Origin: CAVSWT01 sp963777515
Lineage (GTDB): Bacteria > Bacteroidota > Ignavibacteria > Ignavibacteriales > Ignavibacteriaceae
NCBI GenBank assembly: GCA_963777515.1
Contig: CAVZQU010000021.1
Coordinates: forward strand, 1-64,000
Length of the DNA stretch: 64,000 bases
Reading direction: 5' to 3'
The position numbers and the translations under genes were made by a program. The notes under the pieces were generated by a model. The model had not been told where the DNA came from and did no database searches. It saw only the letters and a list, made by a program, of their open reading frames with translations. Shown here one piece after another: positions 7,575 through 17,432 of the stretch (its first letter is position 1; each line of letters begins with the position of its first letter).

Positions 7575-10500
7575 ATGAGAATTGAAAGGCTTTTCACTAA
7601 GGCGGGAGTGGATCCTCTAAAATCTTTTGAGTTTGTTAAAAGAACATCTGAAATTAAAAACCCTGATGGATCAATAGTGTTTAGAATGGAAGATGTTTTA
7701 GTGCCTACACTATGGTCGCAGGTGGCTACTGATATTATAGCTCAAAAATATTTTAGAAAAGCCGGAGTACCTAAGCTACTGAAAAAGAGCAGGGAGAAAG
7801 GTGTGCCTAACTGGCTGCAGCCTTCAAAACCTGATTTAGAAAAATTAGAATTGCTCCCTGAGAAAGAAAGATATTCTTCAGAAATTGACAGCCGCCAGGT
7901 TTTTCATAGATTAGCAGGCAATTGGACATACTGGGGATGGATAGCAAAATATTTCGATACTGAAGAAGATGCAAAAGCATTTTATGATGAATTAATTTTT
8001 ATGCTTGCTAATCAAATGGCAGCACCAAACAGCCCCCAATGGTTCAATACAGGTTTGAATTGGGCTTACGGAATTGACGGTCCTGCACAGGGACATTATT
8101 ATGTTGATTATAAAACCGGTGAATTAACTGCTTCTACAAATGCTTATACACATCCCCAGCCGCATGCTTGTTTTATACAATCAGTAAATGATGATTTGGT
8201 AAATGAAGGCGGGATAATGGACCTCTGGGTTCGTGAAGCAAGATTATTTAAATATGGTTCAGGGACAGGTTCAAACTTTTCTGATATTCGCGGAGCAGAT
8301 GAACCATTAAGCGGAGGTGGAAAATCTTCGGGCTTAATGTCCTTCTTAAAAATCGGTGACCGTTCTGCCGGTGCAATTAAATCAGGCGGAACAACACGTC
8401 GTGCTGCAAAAATGGTTACTTTGGATTTAGATCATCCTGATATTGAAGAATATATTAATTGGAAAGTAACTGAAGAACAAAAAGTTGCGGCATTAGTTAC
8501 TGGATCAAAATTATGTAACTTTCATTTGAACTCAATTATGCATGCCTGCTATGAAGAACATCCTGAAAACGACAGGTTCAACAAAAAATTAAATAAGAAA
8601 TTAAAGTTTGCTGTTTTAGAAGCGCGTAAAGCTCAGATACCAAATAATTATATTGAAAGAGTAATACAGCTTGCAAAGCTTGGATTCAAATCGATTGAAT
8701 TCCCTATTTATGATACTGATTGGAATTCAGAAGCTTATGCCACAGTTTCCGGGCAAAATTCTAATAACTCAATTAGAGTGACTAATGAATTTATGAATGC
8801 AGTTCTAACAGATGGTAACTGGAATCTTTTTTGGAGAATTGAAAAGCAAAAAGCTGCAAAAGAAAACCGTAAACCAAACCCATCCAAAACATTAAAAGCT
8901 CGGGATCTTTGGGAAGAAATTTCATACTCTGCATGGTCATGCGCTGATCCGGGAATTCAATATCATACTACTATTAATGAATGGCATACTTGTCCTGAAG
9001 ACGGAGAAATTAAAGCTTCTAATCCATGCAGTGAATATATGTTTTTAGATGACACTGCTTGCAATTTAGCTTCATTAAATCTTACAAAGTTTTATAACAC
9101 CAAAAGTCAAGATTTCAATATCGAATCTTATCGTCATGCAACAAAAATTTGGACAATTGTCTTAGAAATAAGTGTTTTAATGGCTCAATTTCCAAGTAAA
9201 GAAATTGCTCAGCTAAGTTATGATTTTAGAACGTTAGGATTAGGGTACGCAAATCTTGGATCCCTATTAATGCTTCAAGGTATTCCTTATGATAGTAATG
9301 AAGCTTTTGCAATTTGCGGGGCTTTAACAGCTATAATGCACATGACATCATACTCAACCTCTGCCGAGATGGCTAAAGAATTAGGGCCGTTTTCTCAATA
9401 TGAAAAAAATAAAGAGCATATGCTTCGCGTAATTCGGAACCACAGACGTGCTGCATACAATGTTCCAAATGAAGAATATGAAGACTTATCAATTTACCCC
9501 ATGGGAATTGATCCTAAACATTGCCCTTCAGATTTGTTAAAGGCAGCAAGAGAAGATGCAGATCGTGCTTTGGAATTAGGTACTGAGAATGGATTTAGGA
9601 ATGCACAGGTTACAGTAATTGCACCTACGGGAACCATCGGCTTAGTGATGGATTGCGATACAACCGGAGTTGAACCCGATTTTGCATTGGTTAAATTTAA
9701 AAAGCTTGCTGGCGGCGGGTATTTCAAAATTATTAATCAATCAATACCACCTGCGTTGGAAAGATTAGGTTACAACAAGGATCAAATAACAGAAGTTGTA
9801 AAATATGCTAAAGGTCATGGAACTCTAGATGGCTGTCCTTATATCAATCCTCAAGCTCTAAAAGCCAAAGGATTCACAGATGAAATTTTATCAAAATTAG
9901 AAGCTACTCTTCCATCAGTTTTTGAGTTGGGATTTGCTTTTAATAAATACACAATTGGCTCTGATTTCTTAATAAATAAATTGGGACTGGATGAAGAAGA
10001 AATAGATTCATTTGATTTTAATTTGTTAACTGCCTTAGGATTTTCAAAGCAAGAGATTGCCTCTGCAAATGATTATGTTTGCGGAACAATGACAATTGAA
10101 GGCGCTCCATTCTTAAAACATGAACACTATCCCGTCTTTGATTGTGCAAACAAATGCGGAAAAAAAGGCACAAGATTTATCAGGTCAATTGCACATATTA
10201 AAATGATGGCAGCAGCTCAGCCTTTCATTTCCGGGGCAATTTCTAAAACAATAAATCTTCCAAATAACGCTACGGTTGAAGACATTAAAGATGCATATAT
10301 GCAATCATGGAAAATGGGAATAAAAGCAAATGCTCTTTACAGAGACGGTTCAAAGCTTTCACAGCCGCTTAACTCAATCAGTGAAGAAGAACTTGAAGCA
10401 ATCATTGAAGAGAAAGAGCATAATGATATTGTTAAAATTGCAGAGAAAATTATTCATCGATACATTGCTAAAAGAAGAAGACTGCCGGATAGAAGGACGG

Positions 10501-11174
10501 GGTATACTCAAAAAGCAAAAATCAATGGACAGTCTGTTTACATTAGAACCGGTGAATATGAGAATGGACAAATAGGTGAAATATTTATTGATATGCACAG
10601 AGAAGGTGCAGCATTCAGATCATTATTGAACTGTTTTGCCATTTCAATTTCTCTTGGTTTGCAGCACGGTGTTCCACTTGAAGAATTTGTAGATGCATTT
10701 GTATTTACAAGGTTTGAACCAAGTGGTATGGTTACGGGTAATGCCAAAATTAAAATGTCAACTTCAGTTATTGATTACATCTTCAGAGAATTAGCGGTTA
10801 CTTATTTAGGACGTCATGATTTAGCTCATGTTGAACCTGAAGAAATAAAAGGGAAAGCTTCTCCAGGTATAATAAAAAAGTTAGTTGAACCCGAATTTGA
10901 AAGCGAAGAAATTGTAAGCGAAAGAGTAATTGAACTTGATGAAGAAGAATTAAATTCTAAAGAATATGCACCTGCTGATGTAAAAACAAAAACCCGCATA
11001 AAACCAATGATTAGCAACACTAAAACAAAAAATTCCATCCACACAAAAGTTAGGCAGGCAATTGAAAAAGGTTATACAGGCGATATTTGTACTGAATGCC
11101 AGAGTATGACTATGGTAAGAAATGGAACTTGTTTAAAATGTATGACGTGCGGTTCTACATCAGGCTGCAGTTGA
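7575..11174 (+). CDS. nrdJ: Vitamin B12-dependent (class II) ribonucleotide reductase
   Basis: This 1199-residue enzyme reduces ribonucleotides to deoxyribonucleotides using adenosylcobalamin. C199 (PHACF) and C496 (TACNL) match the active-site redox pair. The finger-loop motif N483-P-C485-S-E487 supplies the thiyl cysteine with its Asn and Glu. Around residue 685 the APTGTIG motif is present. A TSCPD domain follows (about 960-1090), and the C-terminal tail holds CxxC pairs (CTEC, CLKC, MTCG) typical of the re-reducing zinc-ribbon end. No N-terminal ATP-cone is evident. It is the only RNR in the window and ends at a strong terminator. Confidence 0.96.
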   Translation: MRIERLFTKAGVDPLKSFEFVKRTSEIKNPDGSIVFRMEDVLVPTLWSQVATDIIAQKYFRKAGVPKLLKKSREKGVPNWLQPSKPDLEKLELLPEKERYSSEIDSRQVFHRLAGNWTYWGWIAKYFDTEEDAKAFYDELIFMLANQMAAPNSPQWFNTGLNWAYGIDGPAQGHYYVDYKTGELTASTNAYTHPQPHACFIQSVNDDLVNEGGIMDLWVREARLFKYGSGTGSNFSDIRGADEPLSGGGKSSGLMSFLKIGDRSAGAIKSGGTTRRAAKMVTLDLDHPDIEEYINWKVTEEQKVAALVTGSKLCNFHLNSIMHACYEEHPENDRFNKKLNKKLKFAVLEARKAQIPNNYIERVIQLAKLGFKSIEFPIYDTDWNSEAYATVSGQNSNNSIRVTNEFMNAVLTDGNWNLFWRIEKQKAAKENRKPNPSKTLKARDLWEEISYSAWSCADPGIQYHTTINEWHTCPEDGEIKASNPCSEYMFLDDTACNLASLNLTKFYNTKSQDFNIESYRHATKIWTIVLEISVLMAQFPSKEIAQLSYDFRTLGLGYANLGSLLMLQGIPYDSNEAFAICGALTAIMHMTSYSTSAEMAKELGPFSQYEKNKEHMLRVIRNHRRAAYNVPNEEYEDLSIYPMGIDPKHCPSDLLKAAREDADRALELGTENGFRNAQVTVIAPTGTIGLVMDCDTTGVEPDFALVKFKKLAGGGYFKIINQSIPPALERLGYNKDQITEVVKYAKGHGTLDGCPYINPQALKAKGFTDEILSKLEATLPSVFELGFAFNKYTIGSDFLINKLGLDEEEIDSFDFNLLTALGFSKQEIASANDYVCGTMTIEGAPFLKHEHYPVFDCANKCGKKGTRFIRSIAHIKMMAAAQPFISGAISKTINLPNNATVEDIKDAYMQSWKMGIKANALYRDGSKLSQPLNSISEEELEAIIEEKEHNDIVKIAEKIIHRYIAKRRRLPDRRTGYTQKAKINGQSVYIRTGEYENGQIGEIFIDMHREGAAFRSLLNCFAISISLGLQHGVPLEEFVDAFVFTRFEPSGMVTGNAKIKMSTSVIDYIFRELAVTYLGRHDLAHVEPEEIKGKASPGIIKKLVEPEFESEEIVSERVIELDEEELNSKEYAPADVKTKTRIKPMISNTKTKNSIHTKVRQAIEKGYTGDICTECQSMTMVRNGTCLKCMTCGSTSGCS

Positions 11175-11205
11175 CAAATTAGACACATTTAATAATTTAA
11201 CAAAA

Positions 11206-11230
11206 AAAGCCATTCAATTTGAATGGCTTT
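11206..11230 (+). terminator. Rho-independent terminator of nrdJ
   Basis: Stem AAAGCCATTC / GAATGGCTTT with an AATTT loop, 32 bases after the nrdJ stop, flanked by an A-run before and T-rich sequence after. A typical, possibly bidirectional terminator. Confidence 0.8.
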
Positions 11231-11301
11231 ATTGTTTATATTTTAGTGAATTGCTTAGAAAGTGATAAGAAAATCCTTCATTTTATTTCTTCAGAATTAT
11301 A

Positions 11302-11572
11302 TTACCATATTATATAATTGCCAATATTTTTTTTATTTGTAGAATATTGTACTAAAAACCTTACCCATAAAAGTCCAATTAGGATAAATAAAATATCAAA
11401 CCATACTCCCAAAACTGTTCTAAAAAAAATTAATAATAAACCAATTACAATCAACAGATGAATATGAAATAGCTTTTTTTGAAACTGAAAATAAAACTGT
11501 ATGTAAAATGAGTAACAAAATAAAGATTACAAAAATAAAATAAATAAAATGCCCCACTGGAAAACCTTTCAA
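11302..11572 (-). pseudogene. Small three-span membrane protein, frameshifted
   Basis: Read from a TTG at 11572, one frame gives KGFPVGHFIYF and a hydrophobic segment. The adjoining +1 frame gives two more spans (about IVIGLLLIFF and ILFILIGLLWVRF) before the stop at 11302. Joined at the seven-base T run at 11474-11480 (A7 in the coding strand), the result is a coherent protein of about 89 residues. No family is recognised and no clear ribosome binding site is seen. It may be a real gene with a sequencing insertion or a decaying gene. The rest of the 11231-11787 gap is A+T-rich with nothing else supported. Confidence 0.35.
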
Positions 11573-11787
11573 ATTAAACTGTAATTATTTTATAGATATT
11601 TAACATGCTATATTTAAATTAATTGACAAAGAAAAACATCAGTATAAGTACGATTAATTTTTATCTAAAAGTTCAAAAATTGCAAATTTTAATGGTTTCA
11701 AAAAAAATTTAGTAATATGCTTATTTACTCTGGTTAAAATGGAAAGTATGGTAAGAGATGGAAAATATGTGTACTTATAAATGTTGT

Positions 11788-12528
11788 CTATTTCGCAGCA
11801 GATAAAACTTCCATTCTTCTGCCCCCCATAAATCTATTTGCATAGTAGGAGTGATCTAATGAAGAAACTATTACCCCGTTTTTAGAACTTGCATGGGCAA
11901 AAAGGTCATCCCCAATATAAATTCCAACATGGCCGGGTCTTACCCTTCTCCTTGTATTAAAGAATACCAAATCTCCAAATTTCAAATCCTTTTTGCTATC
12001 TATTTCCATTCCCTGTGTATACTGTCCTCTTGCTGTTCTAAGAAGTTGAAAATCAACAGCATGACCGAAAACCGCTTGTGTAAAAGCAGAACAGTCTATT
12101 CCTTTTTTTGTGGTGCCTCCGTATTTATATGGAGTATTTAGATAACGAATTATTTCCATCAGCATTTTTTCCTTTACAGTGCTGAATTCATTTGATTCGT
12201 TATTATTGGAAAGAATTCTACTTGAAACTGAAGATAAATCAACATTATTATGTTCAATCGGGATATCATCTGCATCACTTTCATCTTGATCAATATCCTC
12301 AGAAAGTGCAGCGGTTTTTAAATCATCATCATTGATTTTATCTTCCGGGTTTGCTGGATTATTATCGTTTTCATCAGTAAATCTTACAGGTGACTTTTTT
12401 TCAGTATCTGTTTTTTCTGTTTTTGTTTTGTATCTTTCTGAATTTAGAGATGAAGAGCATCCTGTTATAAAGATGAAAAAAAGAAAGATTAGAGAGTAAC
12501 AAAAATATTTAATTAACGGCTTAGCCAA
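11788..12528 (-). CDS. NlpC/P60 family cell-wall endopeptidase, lipoprotein
   Basis: The 246-residue protein has a signal ending in the lipobox ITGC24, an acidic, low-complexity linker (about 30-110) and a C-terminal NlpC/P60 domain. Catalytic C146 (GIDCSAF), H200 (PGHVGIY) and third residue H212 (FAHASS) are all present. Such enzymes cleave peptide cross-links in peptidoglycan. Its first eight bases overlap the end of rpoD, so it is probably translated from the same transcript. Confidence 0.93.
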   Translation of the reverse strand: MAKPLIKYFCYSLIFLFFIFITGCSSSLNSERYKTKTEKTDTEKKSPVRFTDENDNNPANPEDKINDDDLKTAALSEDIDQDESDADDIPIEHNNVDLSSVSSRILSNNNESNEFSTVKEKMLMEIIRYLNTPYKYGGTTKKGIDCSAFTQAVFGHAVDFQLLRTARGQYTQGMEIDSKKDLKFGDLVFFNTRRRVRPGHVGIYIGDDLFAHASSKNGVIVSSLDHSYYANRFMGGRRMEVLSAAK

Positions 12529-13375
12529 GATATGCTCTTAAATTTTTACTTCGAGATGCATGCCTTAATCTTCTAATTGCTTTTTCTTTTATTTGCCTTA
12601 CTCTTTCGCGGGTTAAATTAAATTTTTCGCCGATCTCTTCAAGAGTAAGTGAATGTTCCTTATTTAATCCAAAATAGAGTTTAATAACTTCTGCTTCTCT
12701 TTCAGACAGAGTTGCAAGTGCTCTTTCAATTTCTGATTTTAATGATTCACTAATCAAAACAAAATCCGGTGAAGGCTGCTGATCATTTTGAATAACATCC
12801 AATAATCTGTTTTCTTCACCTTGTGTAAATGGTGCATCCATTGAAACATGTCTGCCGGAAATTTTTAGAGTATCTGAAACTTCGCCTACATCCATATCAA
12901 GTTCCTGAGCTAACTCAGCTGCATTAGGCTCTCTTTCAAATTCCTGTTCAAGATTACTATAAGCTTTCCCTATCTTATTTAAAGCACCAACCCTATTTAA
13001 TGGTAATCTTACAATCCTGGATTGTTCAGCTAATGCTTGTAAAATTGATTGTCTAATCCACCAAACGGCATAAGAAATAAATTTAAACCCTCTGGTTTCA
13101 TCAAATCTTTTAGCAGCTTTAATTAAACCTAGATTGCCTTCATTAATTAAATCTCCGAGTGACAAGCCCTGGTTTTGATATTGTTTGGCAACGCTTACCA
13201 CAAACCGTAGGTTTGCTTTGGTTAATGCTTCCAATGCATATTGGTCGCCATTCTTTATTTTGATAGCTAATTCAATTTCTTGTTCCGGTGTGAGTAGGTC
13301 AACTCTGCCTATTTCCTGCAAATATTTATCTAAAGATTGGCTTTCGCGATTTGTAAATTGTTTTGTTATACGCAC
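12521..13375 (-). CDS. rpoD: Primary RNA polymerase sigma factor (RpoD/SigA, short Bacteroidota form)
   Basis: At 284 residues this is the short group-1 sigma factor lacking region 1.1. It starts with the NRESQSLDKYLQEI region 1.2, followed by the core-binding and -10-recognition region 2 (GLIKAAKRFD, FKFISYAVWWIRQ) and region 3. Region 4 has the helix-turn-helix LTLEEIGEKFNLTRERVRQI. This form usually recognises TTTG/TAnnTTTG promoters, consistent with several sites in this window. It overlaps the NlpC/P60 gene and follows the EutN genes on the same strand. Confidence 0.95.
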   Translation of the reverse strand: MRITKQFTNRESQSLDKYLQEIGRVDLLTPEQEIELAIKIKNGDQYALEALTKANLRFVVSVAKQYQNQGLSLGDLINEGNLGLIKAAKRFDETRGFKFISYAVWWIRQSILQALAEQSRIVRLPLNRVGALNKIGKAYSNLEQEFEREPNAAELAQELDMDVGEVSDTLKISGRHVSMDAPFTQGEENRLLDVIQNDQQPSPDFVLISESLKSEIERALATLSEREAEVIKLYFGLNKEHSLTLEEIGEKFNLTRERVRQIKEKAIRRLRHASRSKNLRAYLG

Positions 13376-13392
13376 GGGTATCCTCTTTATTA

Positions 13393-13662
13393 TTACTTTT
13401 CTAAATTAATAGAATCAACAATTCCAACAATCGAAGCATCTACAGGAGCCATATCAACAGGTAATGGAATAACAGCTTCTGAAGCAGTAATATAAAATAT
13501 TAATTCCCCGGGGCCTGATCCAACAGTATCAACAGCAATTATAGGATCACCATCATTATTTTGTTCCGAAGTAACCGGTTGTACGAGCATTAATTTAAAA
13601 TTATTTATAGCAGAATATTTTTTTGTTGCCCAAATATTTCCGATTACTTTTCCAAGAAACAT
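13393..13662 (-). CDS. EutN/CcmL family microcompartment vertex protein (copy 1)
   Basis: The 89-residue protein carries the EutN/CcmL pattern: MFLGKVIGNIWATKK at the start, LVQP, then AVDTVGSGPGE and a final VDASIVGIVDSI. These pentamers cap the vertices of bacterial microcompartment shells. A second, similar gene lies 60 bases upstream, and rpoD starts 17 bases downstream. No shell hexamer or microcompartment enzyme gene is visible nearby, so the pair forms a satellite locus or serves another purpose. Confidence 0.9.
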   Translation of the reverse strand: MFLGKVIGNIWATKKYSAINNFKLMLVQPVTSEQNNDGDPIIAVDTVGSGPGELIFYITASEAVIPLPVDMAPVDASIVGIVDSINLEK

Positions 13663-13722
13663 TTTTAATATTAATAATTTTTCTTAAAAATAATTCAAAG
13701 ATTAATTAAAAAAAAGGTTAAA

Positions 13723-14020
13723 CTAATTTTCTTCTTTAGCAAGCATTTCTTTTAATGCCACATCAAGCTTGTCAACAATAGCCATTATAACTGCATCAAC
13801 AGGTTTATTCTTTGTAAATTCAGTTTGTCTTGAAGAACTGCCAGTAGCTACTAAAACGATTTCCCCTTCTCCTGCGCCAACACTGTCAACAGCCACCACA
13901 AAATTATTTTTTTCTTTTAAAATCCAGATCAAGTTGTTTGACGATTAGAAATTTTGCGCCAACTAAGTTTTCATCTTTCTTTGTTGACCAAACTGTTCCA
14001 ATTACTTTTCCTAAAAACAA
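13723..14020 (-). CDS. EutN/CcmL family microcompartment vertex protein (copy 2), frameshifted
   Basis: The N-terminal part (LFLGKVIGTVWSTKK...FLIVKQLDLD) starts at a TTG at 14020 behind an AGAGGA ribosome binding site. It runs into a stop just after a seven-A run (13907-13913). In the +1 frame the protein resumes as NNFVVAVDSVGAGEGE and ends normally at 13723. Removing one A gives an unbroken EutN/CcmL protein of 98 residues. The break may be a sequencing insertion, a true mutation, or a site corrected by transcriptional slippage. Confidence 0.75.
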
Positions 14021-14315
14021 TTTATCCTCTTACTATTATTGAAAGAATAAATTCATGCAGTTGCTAATATACCTGACATGAATAAAAGAAACAATTTTCA
14101 CAATTGCATGATCAAACTATAAAAAATAAAATTATAAAAATATTTTATAAATAGGATTTAAAACTTGTTTTTAACTCCTTCATCTTTTATGCCAATAGCA
14201 TATTCGAAATTTTCTAGGATTTGTAAAGATTAAAAGTTAAAATATTTTATTCTATGAAAATATTTCTTAACTGTGTTACTTCAGAATTAGAGTTGCTTAG
14301 TTTATTAAAACTATT

Positions 14316-15479
14316 CTATTCATTTAGAAAACTTTTTCCTTGTAATGAATTTTCTACTGAAAAAAATTCGCCAACAGTTTTTGCAGCATCAGAAAAAGTT
14401 TTTCTAATTCTCAAGTCTCTTCCAGTTCTATTTTTTCTATAAAATAAAATTGGCACATATTCCCTGCTGTGGTCTGTACTCGGTGTGGTGGGATCATTCC
14501 CATGGTCTGCAGTTATTAATAATGCATCGGATTTATCAAGATTGGCTAAAAATTCAGGGAGAAAATCATCGAACGCTTTTAAAGCTACTGCAAATCCTTC
14601 AGGATCATTTCGGTGCCCATAATAAACATCAAAGTCAACTAAATTTGTAAAGATAAAACTGTTCGATACTTTCTTGGTATATTCTAATAACTTTTCACAT
14701 CCCGCTTCATTTGATTTTGTTTTTTCCTGGATTTCAATCCCCTGATAATTAAAAAGATCATTAACTTTTCCAATTGCAACAGTTGTAATTTTATGTTTTT
14801 GTAAAATATCAAGAATAGTTGCTGATGGAGGGTTCATTGAAAAATCTTTTCTGTTTGTGGTCCTGGTATAATTGCCGGAAACTCCTACAAATGGTCTTGC
14901 AATCACTCTCCCGACTTTCAAAGGTTCAGCTAAAACTTTATATCTGGTTTTTTCGCAAATATCATAAAGCTCTTCTAAAGGAATAATTTCTTCATGAGCT
15001 GCAATCTGAAAAACAGAATCTGCTGAAGTATAAACAATAGGAAACCCGGTTTTAACATGTTCATCACCAAGCTCTTTAATAATTTCTGTTCCCGATGCTG
15101 CTTTGTTACCTAAAACACCTTTGCACCCTGTTTCTTTTATAAATGTATTGATTAAATCTTTGGGAAAACCATCAGGGAAATAAGAAAAATCAGTATCGAC
15201 AAATAAGCCAGCCAATTCCCAATGCCCTGTTGTTGAGTCTTTTCCTTTTGAAATTTCAGCCATCTTACCAAAAGATGCTAATGGATCTGAAACTTGTTTT
15301 ATTCCTTTAATGCTATCAATATTTCCCCACCCAAGCTTTTCCAAGTTAGGAAGATTCAATCCTCCAACAGCATTAGAAAGATTAACTAAAGTATTGCTGC
15401 CTTCATCTTTATAATTTGAAGCATCGGGCAATTCACCTACTCCGACTCCATCTAATACGATCAGAAAAAAATTATTCAT
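14316..15479 (-). CDS. deoB: Phosphopentomutase
   Basis: This 387-residue cytoplasmic enzyme of the alkaline-phosphatase superfamily interconverts (deoxy)ribose 1-phosphate and 5-phosphate in nucleoside salvage. Metal-binding and catalytic motifs are present: FLIVLDGVGVGELPDA at the N-terminus, KDSTTGHWE with the phospho-acceptor Thr, and ITADHGNDPT near residue 324. The length is normal. It follows the GAF protein by eight bases and is probably in one operon with it. Confidence 0.96.
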   Translation of the reverse strand: MNNFFLIVLDGVGVGELPDASNYKDEGSNTLVNLSNAVGGLNLPNLEKLGWGNIDSIKGIKQVSDPLASFGKMAEISKGKDSTTGHWELAGLFVDTDFSYFPDGFPKDLINTFIKETGCKGVLGNKAASGTEIIKELGDEHVKTGFPIVYTSADSVFQIAAHEEIIPLEELYDICEKTRYKVLAEPLKVGRVIARPFVGVSGNYTRTTNRKDFSMNPPSATILDILQKHKITTVAIGKVNDLFNYQGIEIQEKTKSNEAGCEKLLEYTKKVSNSFIFTNLVDFDVYYGHRNDPEGFAVALKAFDDFLPEFLANLDKSDALLITADHGNDPTTPSTDHSREYVPILFYRKNRTGRDLRIRKTFSDAAKTVGEFFSVENSLQGKSFLNE

Positions 15480-15487
15480 GTCGAGGT

Positions 15488-17338
15488 CTAATTTATATTT
15501 CGCACTGTGTTGCCGCCTCGCTCAAGTGCTTTTTGTAATGCAAGATCGGCATTATAAATTACTTCATCAGCATCAAGTTTACTGGTTGCGGAAGCAATGC
15601 CGATAGAAACAGTGTAAGTAGTTTGTTTTGATACAACAGCGATTGGTTTTCGGGCAATTTTAACTCGAAGCTTTTCTGCCCATATAAAGACTTCTTTTGT
15701 ATTTGAATTGAAAAAATAAACTGCAAAAACTTTTTCATTTATTCTTCCGAAGATGTTCATCGGTGTCATTTCTTTAGCAATTGTTTCAGAAACAGTTGAA
15801 AGAACTTTGGGAAATGGATTTCCATCAAATAAAGATTCCTGTTCAAGAAAATCATCAATTCTAATTAAAACTAATGCTCCTGGAACTTGCAATTGGTTTG
15901 CTTTAATTAAGTCCGAACTTAATCTTTCTTTAAATGTATCAGCATTCAAAGATCGCGTTTCTATATCAACAGCAAGAAAACTTTTTAACAAATTTTGAGT
16001 TGAAAACGAGTGACAGATGTAAGAAAGTATATTTACGGCACTCTTTAAATACTGAATATCAGAGTTTGAGTATGCATTTTTTTTCAAACTTTCAAAACAA
16101 AGCACGCCGTAATTTTGCCCGCCATAGACAAGCGGCATTGCAAGGAATGAACCATCAAAACTAACATCTTCAACTTTCGAAAATCTAACATAACCGCCTG
16201 TGCTTGTATCATCAATTTTAACAGGCATACCGGTAACTATAGATTTTCCAGTTAGTGTTCCTGCAATTTCAATGTCAAGATTATGGCCAACATATTTTAA
16301 TGAAGTATTATTAATTATTTTGATAGTTTTAAATTTTTGATCAACTGGATTAAAATAAACAAAAGCAAATGCGTCCCATGGAATTAAATAACTCACTGAA
16401 TTTTGAATAATTGAAATTAAATCTTCTTCTGTTTCTACTTTTTTCTCTGGATTGATCAAATTCAACATTCCTTTTAAGCGTTGCTGCGAAACTGTGTCGG
16501 AATGTTTTTCTTCAAAAATTGTAATCAGCATGGTGATAACACGGACGAACCTTCCTAGGGCATAGATGGTTTCAATTCCAAATGTATCATCCATTTTTGA
16601 ATCAACAGCAATAATGGCGATAAGGTTTTTGTCGTAAAAAAGAGGTACACCAACAAAGCTTCTAATTCCTTGTGGAGCACTGTAATAGCGAATCACATCC
16701 GCTTCTGCCGTTGGTGATATATCACTCAATAATTCCGGCTCCCCTTTTTGAATAATTTTACTTAGAATGTCATCCTCAATATCAAATTTTCTTTTTGCAA
16801 TTTCTGTTGAATTGGAAATATATTTTTCAACTGTTAGTTTTTCTTTTTTCTTATTATACCAAAAGAAAATTGCAGTATTTGCTGAATAAGCTTCCTTTAT
16901 CACCGCAAGCATCTTCTCAAGCACAAAAGTAAATTGCCCATCCTGACCAATACCAGTTGGGACAGTTTCATTTGCAATCTCTTCAAACCTTTCCTTTAGG
17001 TCCGGTGGTTTAAGAGTTGTTTTTGGGGCCCGGACTTCAGGCGAATAATTTTCAGCAGTTATTACTTCCAGGTTTTTATTCTTAGATACAATTTCAAATG
17101 AATCATCATAATGGCTCTGGGTTTCATTTGGCTCTTCCGGCAATTCATCTTCAACTATGGATGAATAAGATTTATTAAATCTAATAGTATCTCTAAGAAA
17201 AATTATAAAGGCAAGATAAATGATTAAAACGGAAAGCGTAATTATTCTTAATACTAAATCATCAGTTATAAAAAGAATAATTAGTAATAATGAGACAAGT
17301 AGAAAAATTAAAATTCTTTTTTTTTGCCTGCGGTCCAT
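15488..17338 (-). CDS. Membrane-anchored protein with two GAF domains and a degenerate GGDEF-like domain
   Basis: The 616-residue protein starts with two membrane spans (about 8-25 and 30-48), followed by a charged linker. Two GAF-type sensory domains follow (about 135-275 and 300-455). The C-terminal domain (about 465-616) has the GGDEF fold pattern (VSIGIAS, NADLALQKALERGGN). At the signature position it reads GRINEKVF in place of GGDEF, so diguanylate cyclase activity is unlikely. It may sense a ligand or bind nucleotides without catalysis. Located directly upstream of deoB. Confidence 0.75.
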   Translation of the reverse strand: MDRRQKKRILIFLLVSLLLIILFITDDLVLRIITLSVLIIYLAFIIFLRDTIRFNKSYSSIVEDELPEEPNETQSHYDDSFEIVSKNKNLEVITAENYSPEVRAPKTTLKPPDLKERFEEIANETVPTGIGQDGQFTFVLEKMLAVIKEAYSANTAIFFWYNKKKEKLTVEKYISNSTEIAKRKFDIEDDILSKIIQKGEPELLSDISPTAEADVIRYYSAPQGIRSFVGVPLFYDKNLIAIIAVDSKMDDTFGIETIYALGRFVRVITMLITIFEEKHSDTVSQQRLKGMLNLINPEKKVETEEDLISIIQNSVSYLIPWDAFAFVYFNPVDQKFKTIKIINNTSLKYVGHNLDIEIAGTLTGKSIVTGMPVKIDDTSTGGYVRFSKVEDVSFDGSFLAMPLVYGGQNYGVLCFESLKKNAYSNSDIQYLKSAVNILSYICHSFSTQNLLKSFLAVDIETRSLNADTFKERLSSDLIKANQLQVPGALVLIRIDDFLEQESLFDGNPFPKVLSTVSETIAKEMTPMNIFGRINEKVFAVYFFNSNTKEVFIWAEKLRVKIARKPIAVVSKQTTYTVSIGIASATSKLDADEVIYNADLALQKALERGGNTVRNIN

Positions 17339-17432
17339 ATTCGAAAATATTTTGAGGAATATTGTTTGGTAAAAATAATTATAAATCTAATATAATGTAA
17401 AGCTGTATCAAATTTGATTTAACAACAGCACT

